A stretch of 64,000 bases of DNA from Dyadobacter luteus (lineage in GTDB: Bacteria; Bacteroidota; Bacteroidia; Cytophagales; Spirosomataceae): assembly GCF_003383615.1 (NCBI RefSeq), contig NZ_QNUL01000003.1:62001-126000 (forward strand), given 5' to 3'. Below are positions 9,686-18,491 of this stretch, in pieces. The notes beneath the pieces were generated by a model. The model did not search any database and was not told the DNA's origin. It worked only from the letters and a program-made list of their open reading frames with translations. The position numbers and the translations under genes were made by a program. Within the stretch, counting starts at the first letter, position 1, and each line of letters starts with the position of its first letter.

Positions 9686-11167
9686 ATGACAAAGGTTATA
9701 AAAAACATACATCAATCCCTTTTTCTGGGAACAGCACTTTTGTTTACACAGGTTTCCTGCTTTACTGATAAACTGGAACCTTCTCCTCAGACATTCTTCT
9801 CTGATCTGGTCGTGTTTGACACGCCGGAACGGGTACAACAACAGGTGAATAGTTTGTATAGCTCTTCCTCCATCAAGGCGGGCGCTTTCCTGGGAGGCAG
9901 ATACCTGATATATAATGATATTCAGGGCGAAGAATTCATCAATGTGAAAGCCAATCAGGGATCCGGATTCAATGTCTGGAACTTTACGCAAAACGAATCT
10001 CAAACCGGAGGAATCTGGGATGCTGCCTATAAATCTATCAATCAGGCTAATGTACTTCTCAAAGGACTTGAAGACAATGCAGGCAAGTTTGTCACACCCG
10101 TTTTTCCTGAAAACTATGCAGCAAAGGCTGAGCAATTTAAGGCCGAGGCGAGATTCATCCGAGCAGTTTCCTATTTCTATGCTTTGCAGATTTATGCTCG
10201 TTCTTACGGAGCTGCAAATGGAAGCAGCCCCGGACTTCCTCTCCGACTGACAGCAGAAACGAATTCTGAGAACAACGATCTGGCGCGCAGTACGGTAGCA
10301 GAAGTGTATGCACAGATTATCGCAGACCTTGATTTCGCCGAGGCCAATCTTCCACTGCAATATACTGATGCCTTAAATAATGTATCTCATGCGCATCGCA
10401 ACACGGCCATCGCGCTTAAAACCAAGGTGTATTTATCTCAATCCAAATGGGATGATGTGATCCGGGAAGCGAATAAAATCGTTTCGGAGAGTGCTCCGTT
10501 TACGGCGGCAACCGGGGTAAAACATGCATTGGAGCCATCTATTCAATCGGTTTTCGCAAGCCCGCAGCTGACAAATGAAAGTATATTCTCTTTGGTTTTC
10601 ACCAATCAGGATAATGCAGGAACACAGAACCAGCTTGGCTTTTATTACCAGCCTACAGGTGGCGCGGAGTATTATCTTAATCCGCAAGGTATTATCGCGG
10701 ATGCAAGCTGGAAGCCGACCGACGAACGCAGGAAATTTGTCACATTATCCGGAGGTAATAGTTGGCTGATCAAATATCCATCCCCTACTCCCTATACCGA
10801 CAAAGCTCCTATTATCAGGTACCCGGAAATTCTTCTGAACCTGGCAGAGGCGCGCGTAAGGTCAACCGGGAATGTAGATCCCAAAGCGCTGGCCTTACTA
10901 AACGCTGTAAGATCCCGGTCAGACGCCTCCACGAGCTGGACAACAGCCAGCTTCGCTAATTCGGGCGCACTGTTATCCGCTATTTTGAAAGAACGACAAA
11001 TTGAGTTTCTGGGAGAAGGCATAAGGGCCATAGATGTACGCAGATTAAACATAGCCTTCCCTAAAAAGGGCTCAGTATCAGCCATTGAACCAAATGACCC
11101 AACCTACCTGTGGGCTATTCCTGCCTCTGAGCTGGCCGCCAACAAGCTTGTAACCCGAAACGAATAA
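9686..11167 (+). CDS. SusD/RagB-family substrate-binding lipoprotein
   Basis: A surface lipoprotein of about 493 residues that caps the SusC-like barrel. I chose the ATG at 9686 over an in-frame ATG at 9620 that lies inside susC, because only the former begins a lipoprotein signal peptide (SLFLGTALLFTQVSC, Cys near residue 25). Typical SusD features are present: TPR-like helices including NQANVLLKGLED and AEARFIRAVSYFYALQIYA, and the C-terminal RYPEILLNLAEARVR and LKERQIEFLGEGIRAIDVRR. It is cotranscribed with susC. Confidence 0.95.
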   Translation: MTKVIKNIHQSLFLGTALLFTQVSCFTDKLEPSPQTFFSDLVVFDTPERVQQQVNSLYSSSSIKAGAFLGGRYLIYNDIQGEEFINVKANQGSGFNVWNFTQNESQTGGIWDAAYKSINQANVLLKGLEDNAGKFVTPVFPENYAAKAEQFKAEARFIRAVSYFYALQIYARSYGAANGSSPGLPLRLTAETNSENNDLARSTVAEVYAQIIADLDFAEANLPLQYTDALNNVSHAHRNTAIALKTKVYLSQSKWDDVIREANKIVSESAPFTAATGVKHALEPSIQSVFASPQLTNESIFSLVFTNQDNAGTQNQLGFYYQPTGGAEYYLNPQGIIADASWKPTDERRKFVTLSGGNSWLIKYPSPTPYTDKAPIIRYPEILLNLAEARVRSTGNVDPKALALLNAVRSRSDASTSWTTASFANSGALLSAILKERQIEFLGEGIRAIDVRRLNIAFPKKGSVSAIEPNDPTYLWAIPASELAANKLVTRNE

Positions 11168-11210
11168 TTCGTGTGGGTAAAATTGAACCATTCACAGAAA
11201 TCAAAACAAC

Positions 11211-12536
11211 ATGGCTATTTTATCAGAACAGGAAGCCAAAATAGTAATCAGTAAAGCGCTCGGATTTTCCGGGTCAGACGAAATCTTCGTTAGTCTGAAA
11301 GGAGAAAATAACGGAAATATCCGTTATGCAGGTAACAGCGTGTCCACCAGTGGCGAAACCAGTAATATCTCTTTGTCGGTGACGTCGGTATTTGGCAAAA
11401 AGTCGGGTACGGCTACGACCAGCGAGCTGGATGAAGAGGCAATTAGAAAGGTTGTGTCCCGCGCCGAGGAACTTGCCAGACTCGCTCCCGATAATCCCGA
11501 ATACGTCAAAGGCTTACAGGCACAGCAATTCCAGCCGACACCTTCTTTCTTCACCTCGACCGATCAGATAGATGCCGATTACCGGGCGCAGGGTGCTCTG
11601 CACAGTATCGAATCAGGCAAAAAGGCTGGCCTGAATGTGGCAGGATTTATACAAAATGCTTCCGGATTTACTGCGATCGGTAACGATAAAGGACTTTTTG
11701 GCTACAACAAGGCATCATCTGTTAACTTCTCTGCGACAGTGCGCACCGAAGATGGATCCGGCTCAGGATATGCAGCCCAGGACTACAACGACTCTGCACA
11801 TCTCAATATAAAATCAGCCACAGACATTGCTGTACAGAAAGCATTGGCTTCTTCCAAAGCCAGGGCGCTGGAACCGGGCAAATATACCGTGATCCTTGAA
11901 CCGCAGGCCGGACAGGAGCTTTTACGGAATCTTGTCAGCAGCTTTGATGCACGAAGTGCTGAAGAAGGTCGCAGTTTTCTGAGCAAAAAAGGTGGAGGAA
12001 CACGTTTGGGTGAAAAGTTATTTGACGAAAAGGTCACTATCTATTCGGACCCGTTTCATAGAGACATCCCATCCTTACCTTTCAGTCCGGATCCCGGCGA
12101 CGGACGTCCCATTGAAAAAACCGTCTGGGTTGAAAAAGGTGTTGTCAAAAACCTGTCTTATTCCAGATACTGGGCAGACAAAAAAAGCGTGAAACCAATA
12201 GTTGCTGCCGGCGGATTTATTTTTGAGGGTGGAACAAAGTCTCTGGCTGAGCTGATCAAAAACACTGAACGGGGAATACTGGTAACACGCCTTTGGTACA
12301 TTCGCGCTGTGGATCCACAGACACTTCTCTACACCGGTCTCACCCGTGACGGAACGTTCTATATAGAGAACGGACAAATCAAATATCCCGTAAAAAACTT
12401 CCGCTTCAACGAAAGTCCGGTGATTATGCTAAACAATCTGGAAGAAGCCGGCATACCTCAGCGGGTTCGCGGAAGCCTGGTTCCTCCCTTAAAAATCCGG
12501 GATTTTACTTTCACCAGCCTCTCGGACGCAGTTTGA
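11211..12536 (+). CDS. TldE/PmbA-like modulator of the TldD-type protease
   Basis: A 441-residue member of the PmbA/TldD superfamily (peptidase family U62). It lacks the HExxxH zinc motif of TldD, as the TldE/PmbA subunit does. The family signature appears in the N-terminal SVTSVFGKKSGTATTSELDE, in LEPGKYTVILEPQAG and in GSLVPPLKIRDFTFTSL at the C-terminus. TldD and TldE form a heterodimeric metalloprotease that degrades unfolded peptides and matures modified peptides in other bacteria. This protein has no signal peptide, whereas its partner, encoded 41 bp downstream, has a Tat signal. It sits 43 bp after the SusD-like gene and is probably in the same operon. Confidence 0.85.
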   Translation: MAILSEQEAKIVISKALGFSGSDEIFVSLKGENNGNIRYAGNSVSTSGETSNISLSVTSVFGKKSGTATTSELDEEAIRKVVSRAEELARLAPDNPEYVKGLQAQQFQPTPSFFTSTDQIDADYRAQGALHSIESGKKAGLNVAGFIQNASGFTAIGNDKGLFGYNKASSVNFSATVRTEDGSGSGYAAQDYNDSAHLNIKSATDIAVQKALASSKARALEPGKYTVILEPQAGQELLRNLVSSFDARSAEEGRSFLSKKGGGTRLGEKLFDEKVTIYSDPFHRDIPSLPFSPDPGDGRPIEKTVWVEKGVVKNLSYSRYWADKKSVKPIVAAGGFIFEGGTKSLAELIKNTERGILVTRLWYIRAVDPQTLLYTGLTRDGTFYIENGQIKYPVKNFRFNESPVIMLNNLEEAGIPQRVRGSLVPPLKIRDFTFTSLSDAV

Positions 12537-12577
12537 TTGTTTTGGACTATCAATCCTATTTATACCCATTAAAAAAT

Positions 12578-14221
12578 ATGAATCGTCGTGACTTTATACA
12601 ACTGGGCTCCCTTTCCGCAGGAGCACTTCTTGCAACCTCATTCGCTGCCCGTGGAGCCAACCCAGTACATCCGCAGTCTTTTTCCGATCCCGGTCTTGAT
12701 GTGAGTATTAAAAAGAGACTGGCAGATGCGGGTTTGAATACGGCCAGAAAACAAGGTGCTACTTATGCGGACATCAGGATAGGGCGCTATCTGAATCAAT
12801 TTATCACAACACGCGAAGACAGAGTTCAGAGTATCGTCAATACGGAATCATTTGGTGCGGGAGTCAGGGTGCTGGTGAATGGTAGCTGGGGATTTGCGGC
12901 TGTTGAAAATGTAAAAAACGAAGAACAAATCGTAAAGGCCACGCTGGCTGCGGCCAATATCGCCAAGGCTAACGCAAAAATTGCATCTGTCCCAATAGAA
13001 CTCGCTCCCCAGATTGGCTACGGAGAAGTAAGCTGGCAAACACCCGGTGTTCAAAACGCCCTGCAAATACCAGCACGCGAAAAGGTAGATCTTCTGCTTG
13101 AAGTGAACCGGGCTGCGCTTGAAAACGGAGCAAATTTTGTAAACTCGAACCTGTTCCTGATCAATGAACAAAAATACTTTGCTTCTACAGATGGCACCTA
13201 TGCAGATCAGGATGTACACCGTATCTGGCCCAACTTCACGGTCACGTCCATTGACAAGTCTACGGGAATATTCCAAACCAGAAGCAGCCTGAGTTCCCCG
13301 GTAGGACGTGGCTATGAATACCTCAAAACCAACCCCACAGACAAGGTTACCGGCGTTACAACCAGGTACAACCGCGCTTATGACATATTTGAAGACGTCA
13401 CGGCAGCAGCCCGACAGTCACGCGAGAAAAGCTCAGCCAAGTCGGTGGAAGCAGGGAAGTATGATCTTGTACTGGATCCATCGCATTTATGGCTTACTAT
13501 CCATGAGTCTGTAGGGCACGCAACCGAACTGGACCGCGTATTAGGTTTCGAAGCGAATCTGGCCGGAACGTCTTTTGCTACTCTTGATAAATGGAAGTCA
13601 GGCAAATTCAACTACGGAAGCCAAAAGGTTAACATCTTCGCCGACAAAACGCAGGAAGGATCACTGGGCGCAGTGGGCTGGGATGACGAAGGGGTGAAAG
13701 CCACAAAATGGGATCTGATTAAAAATGGTATACTTGTCAATTACCAGGCCACGCGCGATCAGATTCACATCCTGAATAACAACCAGCCCCAGGGCAGCAG
13801 CTATGCCGACAGCTGGAGTTCGGTGCAGTTTCAACGTATGGCTAATGTTTCGCTGCAAGCTGGTAAAACGCCATTGAGTGTTGACGAACTGATCAGAGAT
13901 GTAAAGAAAGGAATTTACATTATCGGAGACGGCTCCTATTCCATCGACCAGCAGCGCTACAACTTCCAGTTTGGCGGACAACTTTTTTATGAAATACGGG
14001 ATGGAAAAATCATAAATCAATTAAAAGATGTAGCCTACCAGGCCAACACACAGGAATTCTGGAACTCACTGGTCGCGGTAAGCGATGAGCGGGATTACAG
14101 ATTAGGCGGAACATTTTTTGACGGCAAGGGGCAACCAGGACAGTCCAGCTCGGTATCGCATGGAAGCGCGACGGCACGTTTCAACGGTGTGAACGTCATC
14201 AATACCGCAAGGAAAATTTAA
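12578..14221 (+). CDS. TldD-like zinc metalloprotease with Tat signal
   Basis: A protein of about 547 residues in the TldD family. The catalytic zinc motif HESVGH is followed by ATELDRVLG as in TldD. The start at 12578 gives a twin-arginine signal (MNRRDFIQLGSLSAGALL, then AATSFAARG), so the protein is predicted to be exported; the in-frame upstream codon at 12533 would bury this signal. It probably works as a heterodimer with the TldE-like protein just upstream, which has no signal of its own. The C-terminal part (VSHGSATARFNGVNVI) is typical of the family. A perfect 16-bp terminator follows. Confidence 0.9.
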   Translation: MNRRDFIQLGSLSAGALLATSFAARGANPVHPQSFSDPGLDVSIKKRLADAGLNTARKQGATYADIRIGRYLNQFITTREDRVQSIVNTESFGAGVRVLVNGSWGFAAVENVKNEEQIVKATLAAANIAKANAKIASVPIELAPQIGYGEVSWQTPGVQNALQIPAREKVDLLLEVNRAALENGANFVNSNLFLINEQKYFASTDGTYADQDVHRIWPNFTVTSIDKSTGIFQTRSSLSSPVGRGYEYLKTNPTDKVTGVTTRYNRAYDIFEDVTAAARQSREKSSAKSVEAGKYDLVLDPSHLWLTIHESVGHATELDRVLGFEANLAGTSFATLDKWKSGKFNYGSQKVNIFADKTQEGSLGAVGWDDEGVKATKWDLIKNGILVNYQATRDQIHILNNNQPQGSSYADSWSSVQFQRMANVSLQAGKTPLSVDELIRDVKKGIYIIGDGSYSIDQQRYNFQFGGQLFYEIRDGKIINQLKDVAYQANTQEFWNSLVAVSDERDYRLGGTFFDGKGQPGQSSSVSHGSATARFNGVNVINTARKI

Positions 14222-14232
14222 TACTTCAATTA

Positions 14233-14278
14233 CGAAAACGACCATCTGAAGGCTATGTTTTCCAGATGGTCGTTTTCG
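14233..14278. terminator. Bidirectional terminator between tldD-like and treY-malQ genes
   Basis: Perfect 16-bp inverted repeat, 14233-14248 with 14263-14278 (CGAAAACGACCATCTG and complement), with a T-rich right arm. It lies between two convergent genes and can serve both. Confidence 0.85.
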
Positions 14279-14294
14279 ATTCAAAATAGCCCGG

Positions 14295-17200
14295 CTATAT
14301 CCGGCCGTACAACTTTACAAGTTCCCGCAGCCGGGTCTGAACCGACCCGGTGAGTTGCTCTGGCAAAACGCGCCATTGCCAGTTGCCCTGTTCAGACCCC
14401 GGACTGTTAAGCCTGCTTTGCTCATCAAGCTCCAGAATATCTTGTAAAGGCAAAATGGCAGTCTGAGCCGTAGACCCGTATGCAGCAGCAATAAGAAGCT
14501 TGTTGATATTATTTTCATTCACTTCCTGATTAAAATACCGGCATAAGTTATCGATCACCAGCGGATCAGATTCCTGTTGTTCTTTTAGCCAGCCGATTGA
14601 AGTGTTGTTGTCATGGGTTCCGGTGTAAACAATAAAGTTCACTTCATGATGATGAGGCACGTGCAGGCTCTTTGCGATATCCTGCCCAAAAGCAAACTGC
14701 AAAACCTTCATTCCCGGAAGTTTGAACTGATCCCGCAACGCAAAAACATCCGGACTGATCTCTCCCAGATCCTCAGCCACAAAAGGCAATCTGCCCAGCG
14801 CGCTGCCAACGGCTTCAAAAAAATCTGCACCCGGACCTGGTAACCACTCCCCTTTCTCCGCTGTTTTTTCTTTGCCCTCCACAGCCCAATAATCGGCAAA
14901 AGCCCGGAAGTGATCCAACCGCACCAGATCGTAAATTTCTGTATTACGTCTCAGGCGATTGATCCACCATTCATAGTTATCTTTTTTATGTGCTTCCCAG
15001 TTAAAAACCGGCATGCCCCAAAGCTGTCCTGTGTCAGAAAAGACGTCAGGCGGCACACCCGCCTTGCTGGTTATATCCCCCTTTTCATCCAGCATAAACA
15101 GATCCTGATGCGCCCAGACATCACTGGAATCAGCACCGACGTAAAAAGGCAGATCTCCGAACAGCGTGATGTCATGCTCATTGCAATAGGCTCGCAGATC
15201 CTCCCATTGCTTGCTGAACACAAACTGTACCCATTGATGGAACCTGATTTCATCCTGATGGTTTTCGGCGAACCGGTTCATAGCTTCAGGTTGCCGGCTT
15301 CTGAATTGCTCATCCCATTCTGTCCAGGGTTTATTGTCAAATTTTGCCCTCAGAGTTACGAATAAGGAATAATCCTGCAACCAATCGGCATGATGCTTCC
15401 TGAAAGCCTCGAATGCCGGAGACGACTGGCGCTCCTGCTCATTAAAATGACGGTAAGCAATTCTCAACAGCTGATTTTTATTATGCTGCACGGTAAGATA
15501 ATCTGTACAACTGCCAGGCTGAAGCTCATATAGCTGCAAATCTTCCTGAGTTAATAATCCCTGTTCTCTCAGCAATTCGGGACTGATAAGCATGGGTTCC
15601 GCCGCCATCGAGGACAACGCGCTGTAAGGAGAGAATCCCTGTGCCGAATCCAGAGGATTTACCGGTAGCATCTGCCATACTTTTTGATATCCCTGATAGA
15701 GAAAATCTGCAAAGCGGTAAGCCTCAGGCCCAAGGTCCCCAATGCCGAAAGCAGAAGGCAATGAAGTAATATGTGCCAGCACCCCGGCTCTTCTGTCGCC
15801 AGCGGGCTGCGTTCCCTTCAAAAGCGCAGCCGGCAGATTTCTGAATAATTGATCAACCTGTATATTTTTTTCAAAACTAAGCTCATCGCTTGTCAGAATG
15901 TTTCGCCAGTTTTTACCCAGAAAATCCGGTAAAACAATTTCCGTTTGCTGCCAATCCAGATTCAGTATATCAGTTTGTTGCTTTTCACAAATGGAAGCCG
16001 TGTTGAGTGGCACTGCAATCAGCATTACCTCATTACGATGCACACGGTAGAAGGCAAAAACATGTTCTTTTAACGGCCCTTTGATTTCAAGCGGGAAGTA
16101 ATCTGCATACTGGTAAAATTCAGGGTTTTGCTTCCGTTGGTTAAACAGCTGTTGCGTAATCCATAGTTTGATATGACCGTTATTTCTATTTTTCCACAAT
16201 GTAGCAGGAAGCGCTTTGGCATCAATCTGCCGGAAATCTTCAAGAATTTGTTCCCGTAATTGATAGTCTACCGGTCTGCGGTTATCCGGGTCCACCAGAC
16301 TCAAATCCCAGAGCTCGGTTCCCTGGTACACATCAGGAATGCCGGGACAAGTGAATTTCAATATCAATTGCGCGATAGAATTGGTGATTCCATAGTCGGC
16401 GATTTTGGAATGAAAGGGAGTAAAGCTTTGCCAATACTTACTTTCTTTATCCAGTAATTGTGTCACAAATTCCTGACTGGCCTTCTCGTAGTTTTCATCA
16501 GGATCCGTCCAGGTGGTTTTCCTTTTGGCCTCTCTGAGTGCTTTTTCAAGATAGGCAGATAACCTTTTGGCAAAGTCGTCATCCCCTTCCCCGGGCATCG
16601 GATAAGCACCTGCGATGGTCTGGTAAATCAAATATTGATCGTTTCGATCTGGCGCTTCCGGATTACCACTGAAAGCGAACCACTCCTCTACTTTTTCGTT
16701 CCAGAGGTCAGCAAGGTCAGTTAGCACATTCAGCCTTGCCCGCACATCCTCTCCCCGTTTGGTATCGTGAGTGGATGTGGTGTTCATAGTCAGAGGCCAA
16801 AGCTTTTGCCGGAGCTGCATTTTACGATGAAAATCCTTCGGCGATTTCCCAAAACTTTCCACTGAACCGCCCACGTCGTTGAGCCCGATAAAGCGGTTGT
16901 AGGTATACATCAAAGTATCTTCAACTCCTTTTGCCATCAACGGACCGCTGAATTGCATGCAACGCTGGTAAAATTCCTGCACCCTTTCACGGTAACTATC
17001 ATCTGATCCGTCAGGACGCGTGAGCAGTATATTTTGTAACAATTCAACTGCATTCAATAACCCCGGGTACGCATCTTTTAAGCTGGTAAATATTTCTGCT
17101 ACGGCTGAATATTCATCACTACCGAGAGGAAAAGAACTTCCATAGAAACGGTATACAGGAAAATACACCAAAAACTCTCCCAGTATTTTTTTCAGATCTT

Positions 17201-18491
17201 CAGCTCCGGCTTTTTCGATTGTGTCAGCATCTGCCAGGTTCAGCTTAAAAATGAGTTGGAAGAGATTCTCGTATTCCCCGCCCATTTGTTCGTACAGAAT
17301 CAGCCTTTTCTTCTCCAGTAAAATTTCGCTCGCAGGCTGCTTCGAATCAGTGATTTTTTGATAGAATTCAGTGAAAGTTTTTTCGGCTTTTGTATTTGTA
17401 AAAAGCTGATTAACCTGTGCAAGGAAATCATAGCCCGACGTACCTTCAACAGGCCAGTTCACCGGAAGCTGTTCGTCACTTTCCAGAATTTTTTCAACGG
17501 TGATGTAGGTATTTTCACCGGCAATGGCGCGAAGCCGTTGCAAATATTCTTCAGGATCGTACAAACCATCAATATGATCTATTCTTAAACCCGTAAAAAC
17601 ACCCTCCTGTAGCAGCCCTTCTATCAAACTGTGGCAGGCATCAAACACCGGCTTATTTTGTATATTGAGACATAACAGATCATTGACTGTAAAAAAACGC
17701 CGAAAATTTATCTTTTGCTCCGTTATAGATGATTCACAAAGCGCGTAAAACTGCTGATTGGCAAGCGTCTTTATCCTTTCAGGATCAGTATTCCATTTTG
17801 AAATTACATCTTGAAATAACTTGTCCAATCCACCGGCCGCTCTGAACTGCGATTTTATCCTTTCCCATTCCTGTGAAAAACGCTCAGGCTGTGTAAGTTG
17901 TAAAACTTGCTTAATCGTATCAGGAAACAGTTCTTTTTCAGACTGATCTGTTGCCTGAAAAAGCGTCAGATAGGATTCTGCATTGACCGGAAAAGCAGAT
18001 TCACCGCATTTCAGATAAAGTCTGTCTGCATCCGCTTCAATTTTAATGTTTCCTTTCTCAATTTCCTGCTCCAGACCAGCAGCCAGAAAAGGAACCATTA
18101 CTTTCCCGTCAAAGAGTTTGCTCACGGGGCTTATATCGAAAAATTGAGCATACATAGACCGCTCCCCTTTTTCCAGTACGTCCATCAGCCAGCGGTTGGA
18201 CGGATGAAACGCCATGTGGTTAGGAACAATGTCCTGTAGCCAGCCAATATTTTTATCCCGAAGTTTCCCGGACAGTTTTACAAGCTGATCCAGGTCTCCG
18301 ACTTCAGGATTGATTTTTGTCGGATCGATACCATCGTAGCCATGTGTGCTCCCCGCAACTGCTTCAAAAATCGGGGAAGCATAAAGTGTAGCCACGCCCA
18401 ATTGATTAAGGTAATTGGTCAAGCGTTCTGCATGTTCCAAAGTAAAGTTTTTATGAAACTGAAAACGGTATGTGGAGTTAATCGGATTCAT
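14295..18491 (-). CDS. treY-malQ: Fused maltooligosyl trehalose synthase and 4-alpha-glucanotransferase (TreY-MalQ)
   Basis: A 1398-residue two-enzyme protein. Residues 1 to about 880 are TreY: NSTYRFQFHKNFTLEHAERL, GSTHGYDGIDPTKINPEVG, nucleophile Asp in GLRIDHIDGLYDP, acid Glu in ITVEKILES and the STHDTKRGEDVRARLN motif. It turns the reducing end of maltooligosaccharides into a trehalose unit. From about residue 900 on is a GH77 4-alpha-glucanotransferase: AGVLAHITSLPSAFGIGDLG, nucleophile Asp in VRLDHFRAFADYW, acid/base Glu in VAEDLGEISPD and YTGTHDNNTSIGW. FRA replaces the more usual FRG. The GH77 half could elongate short glucans into TreY substrate. The start overlaps the treZ stop by 4 bp (ATGA), indicating translational coupling. 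Confidence 0.95.
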   Translation of the reverse strand: MNPINSTYRFQFHKNFTLEHAERLTNYLNQLGVATLYASPIFEAVAGSTHGYDGIDPTKINPEVGDLDQLVKLSGKLRDKNIGWLQDIVPNHMAFHPSNRWLMDVLEKGERSMYAQFFDISPVSKLFDGKVMVPFLAAGLEQEIEKGNIKIEADADRLYLKCGESAFPVNAESYLTLFQATDQSEKELFPDTIKQVLQLTQPERFSQEWERIKSQFRAAGGLDKLFQDVISKWNTDPERIKTLANQQFYALCESSITEQKINFRRFFTVNDLLCLNIQNKPVFDACHSLIEGLLQEGVFTGLRIDHIDGLYDPEEYLQRLRAIAGENTYITVEKILESDEQLPVNWPVEGTSGYDFLAQVNQLFTNTKAEKTFTEFYQKITDSKQPASEILLEKKRLILYEQMGGEYENLFQLIFKLNLADADTIEKAGAEDLKKILGEFLVYFPVYRFYGSSFPLGSDEYSAVAEIFTSLKDAYPGLLNAVELLQNILLTRPDGSDDSYRERVQEFYQRCMQFSGPLMAKGVEDTLMYTYNRFIGLNDVGGSVESFGKSPKDFHRKMQLRQKLWPLTMNTTSTHDTKRGEDVRARLNVLTDLADLWNEKVEEWFAFSGNPEAPDRNDQYLIYQTIAGAYPMPGEGDDDFAKRLSAYLEKALREAKRKTTWTDPDENYEKASQEFVTQLLDKESKYWQSFTPFHSKIADYGITNSIAQLILKFTCPGIPDVYQGTELWDLSLVDPDNRRPVDYQLREQILEDFRQIDAKALPATLWKNRNNGHIKLWITQQLFNQRKQNPEFYQYADYFPLEIKGPLKEHVFAFYRVHRNEVMLIAVPLNTASICEKQQTDILNLDWQQTEIVLPDFLGKNWRNILTSDELSFEKNIQVDQLFRNLPAALLKGTQPAGDRRAGVLAHITSLPSAFGIGDLGPEAYRFADFLYQGYQKVWQMLPVNPLDSAQGFSPYSALSSMAAEPMLISPELLREQGLLTQEDLQLYELQPGSCTDYLTVQHNKNQLLRIAYRHFNEQERQSSPAFEAFRKHHADWLQDYSLFVTLRAKFDNKPWTEWDEQFRSRQPEAMNRFAENHQDEIRFHQWVQFVFSKQWEDLRAYCNEHDITLFGDLPFYVGADSSDVWAHQDLFMLDEKGDITSKAGVPPDVFSDTGQLWGMPVFNWEAHKKDNYEWWINRLRRNTEIYDLVRLDHFRAFADYWAVEGKEKTAEKGEWLPGPGADFFEAVGSALGRLPFVAEDLGEISPDVFALRDQFKLPGMKVLQFAFGQDIAKSLHVPHHHEVNFIVYTGTHDNNTSIGWLKEQQESDPLVIDNLCRYFNQEVNENNINKLLIAAAYGSTAQTAILPLQDILELDEQSRLNSPGSEQGNWQWRVLPEQLTGSVQTRLRELVKLYGRI

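Noticed and set aside
9677..10360. 227-codon minus-strand frame inside the first susD
   Set aside because: Antisense to the SusD lipoprotein gene; composition is Cys/Arg/Ser-rich as in shadow frames.
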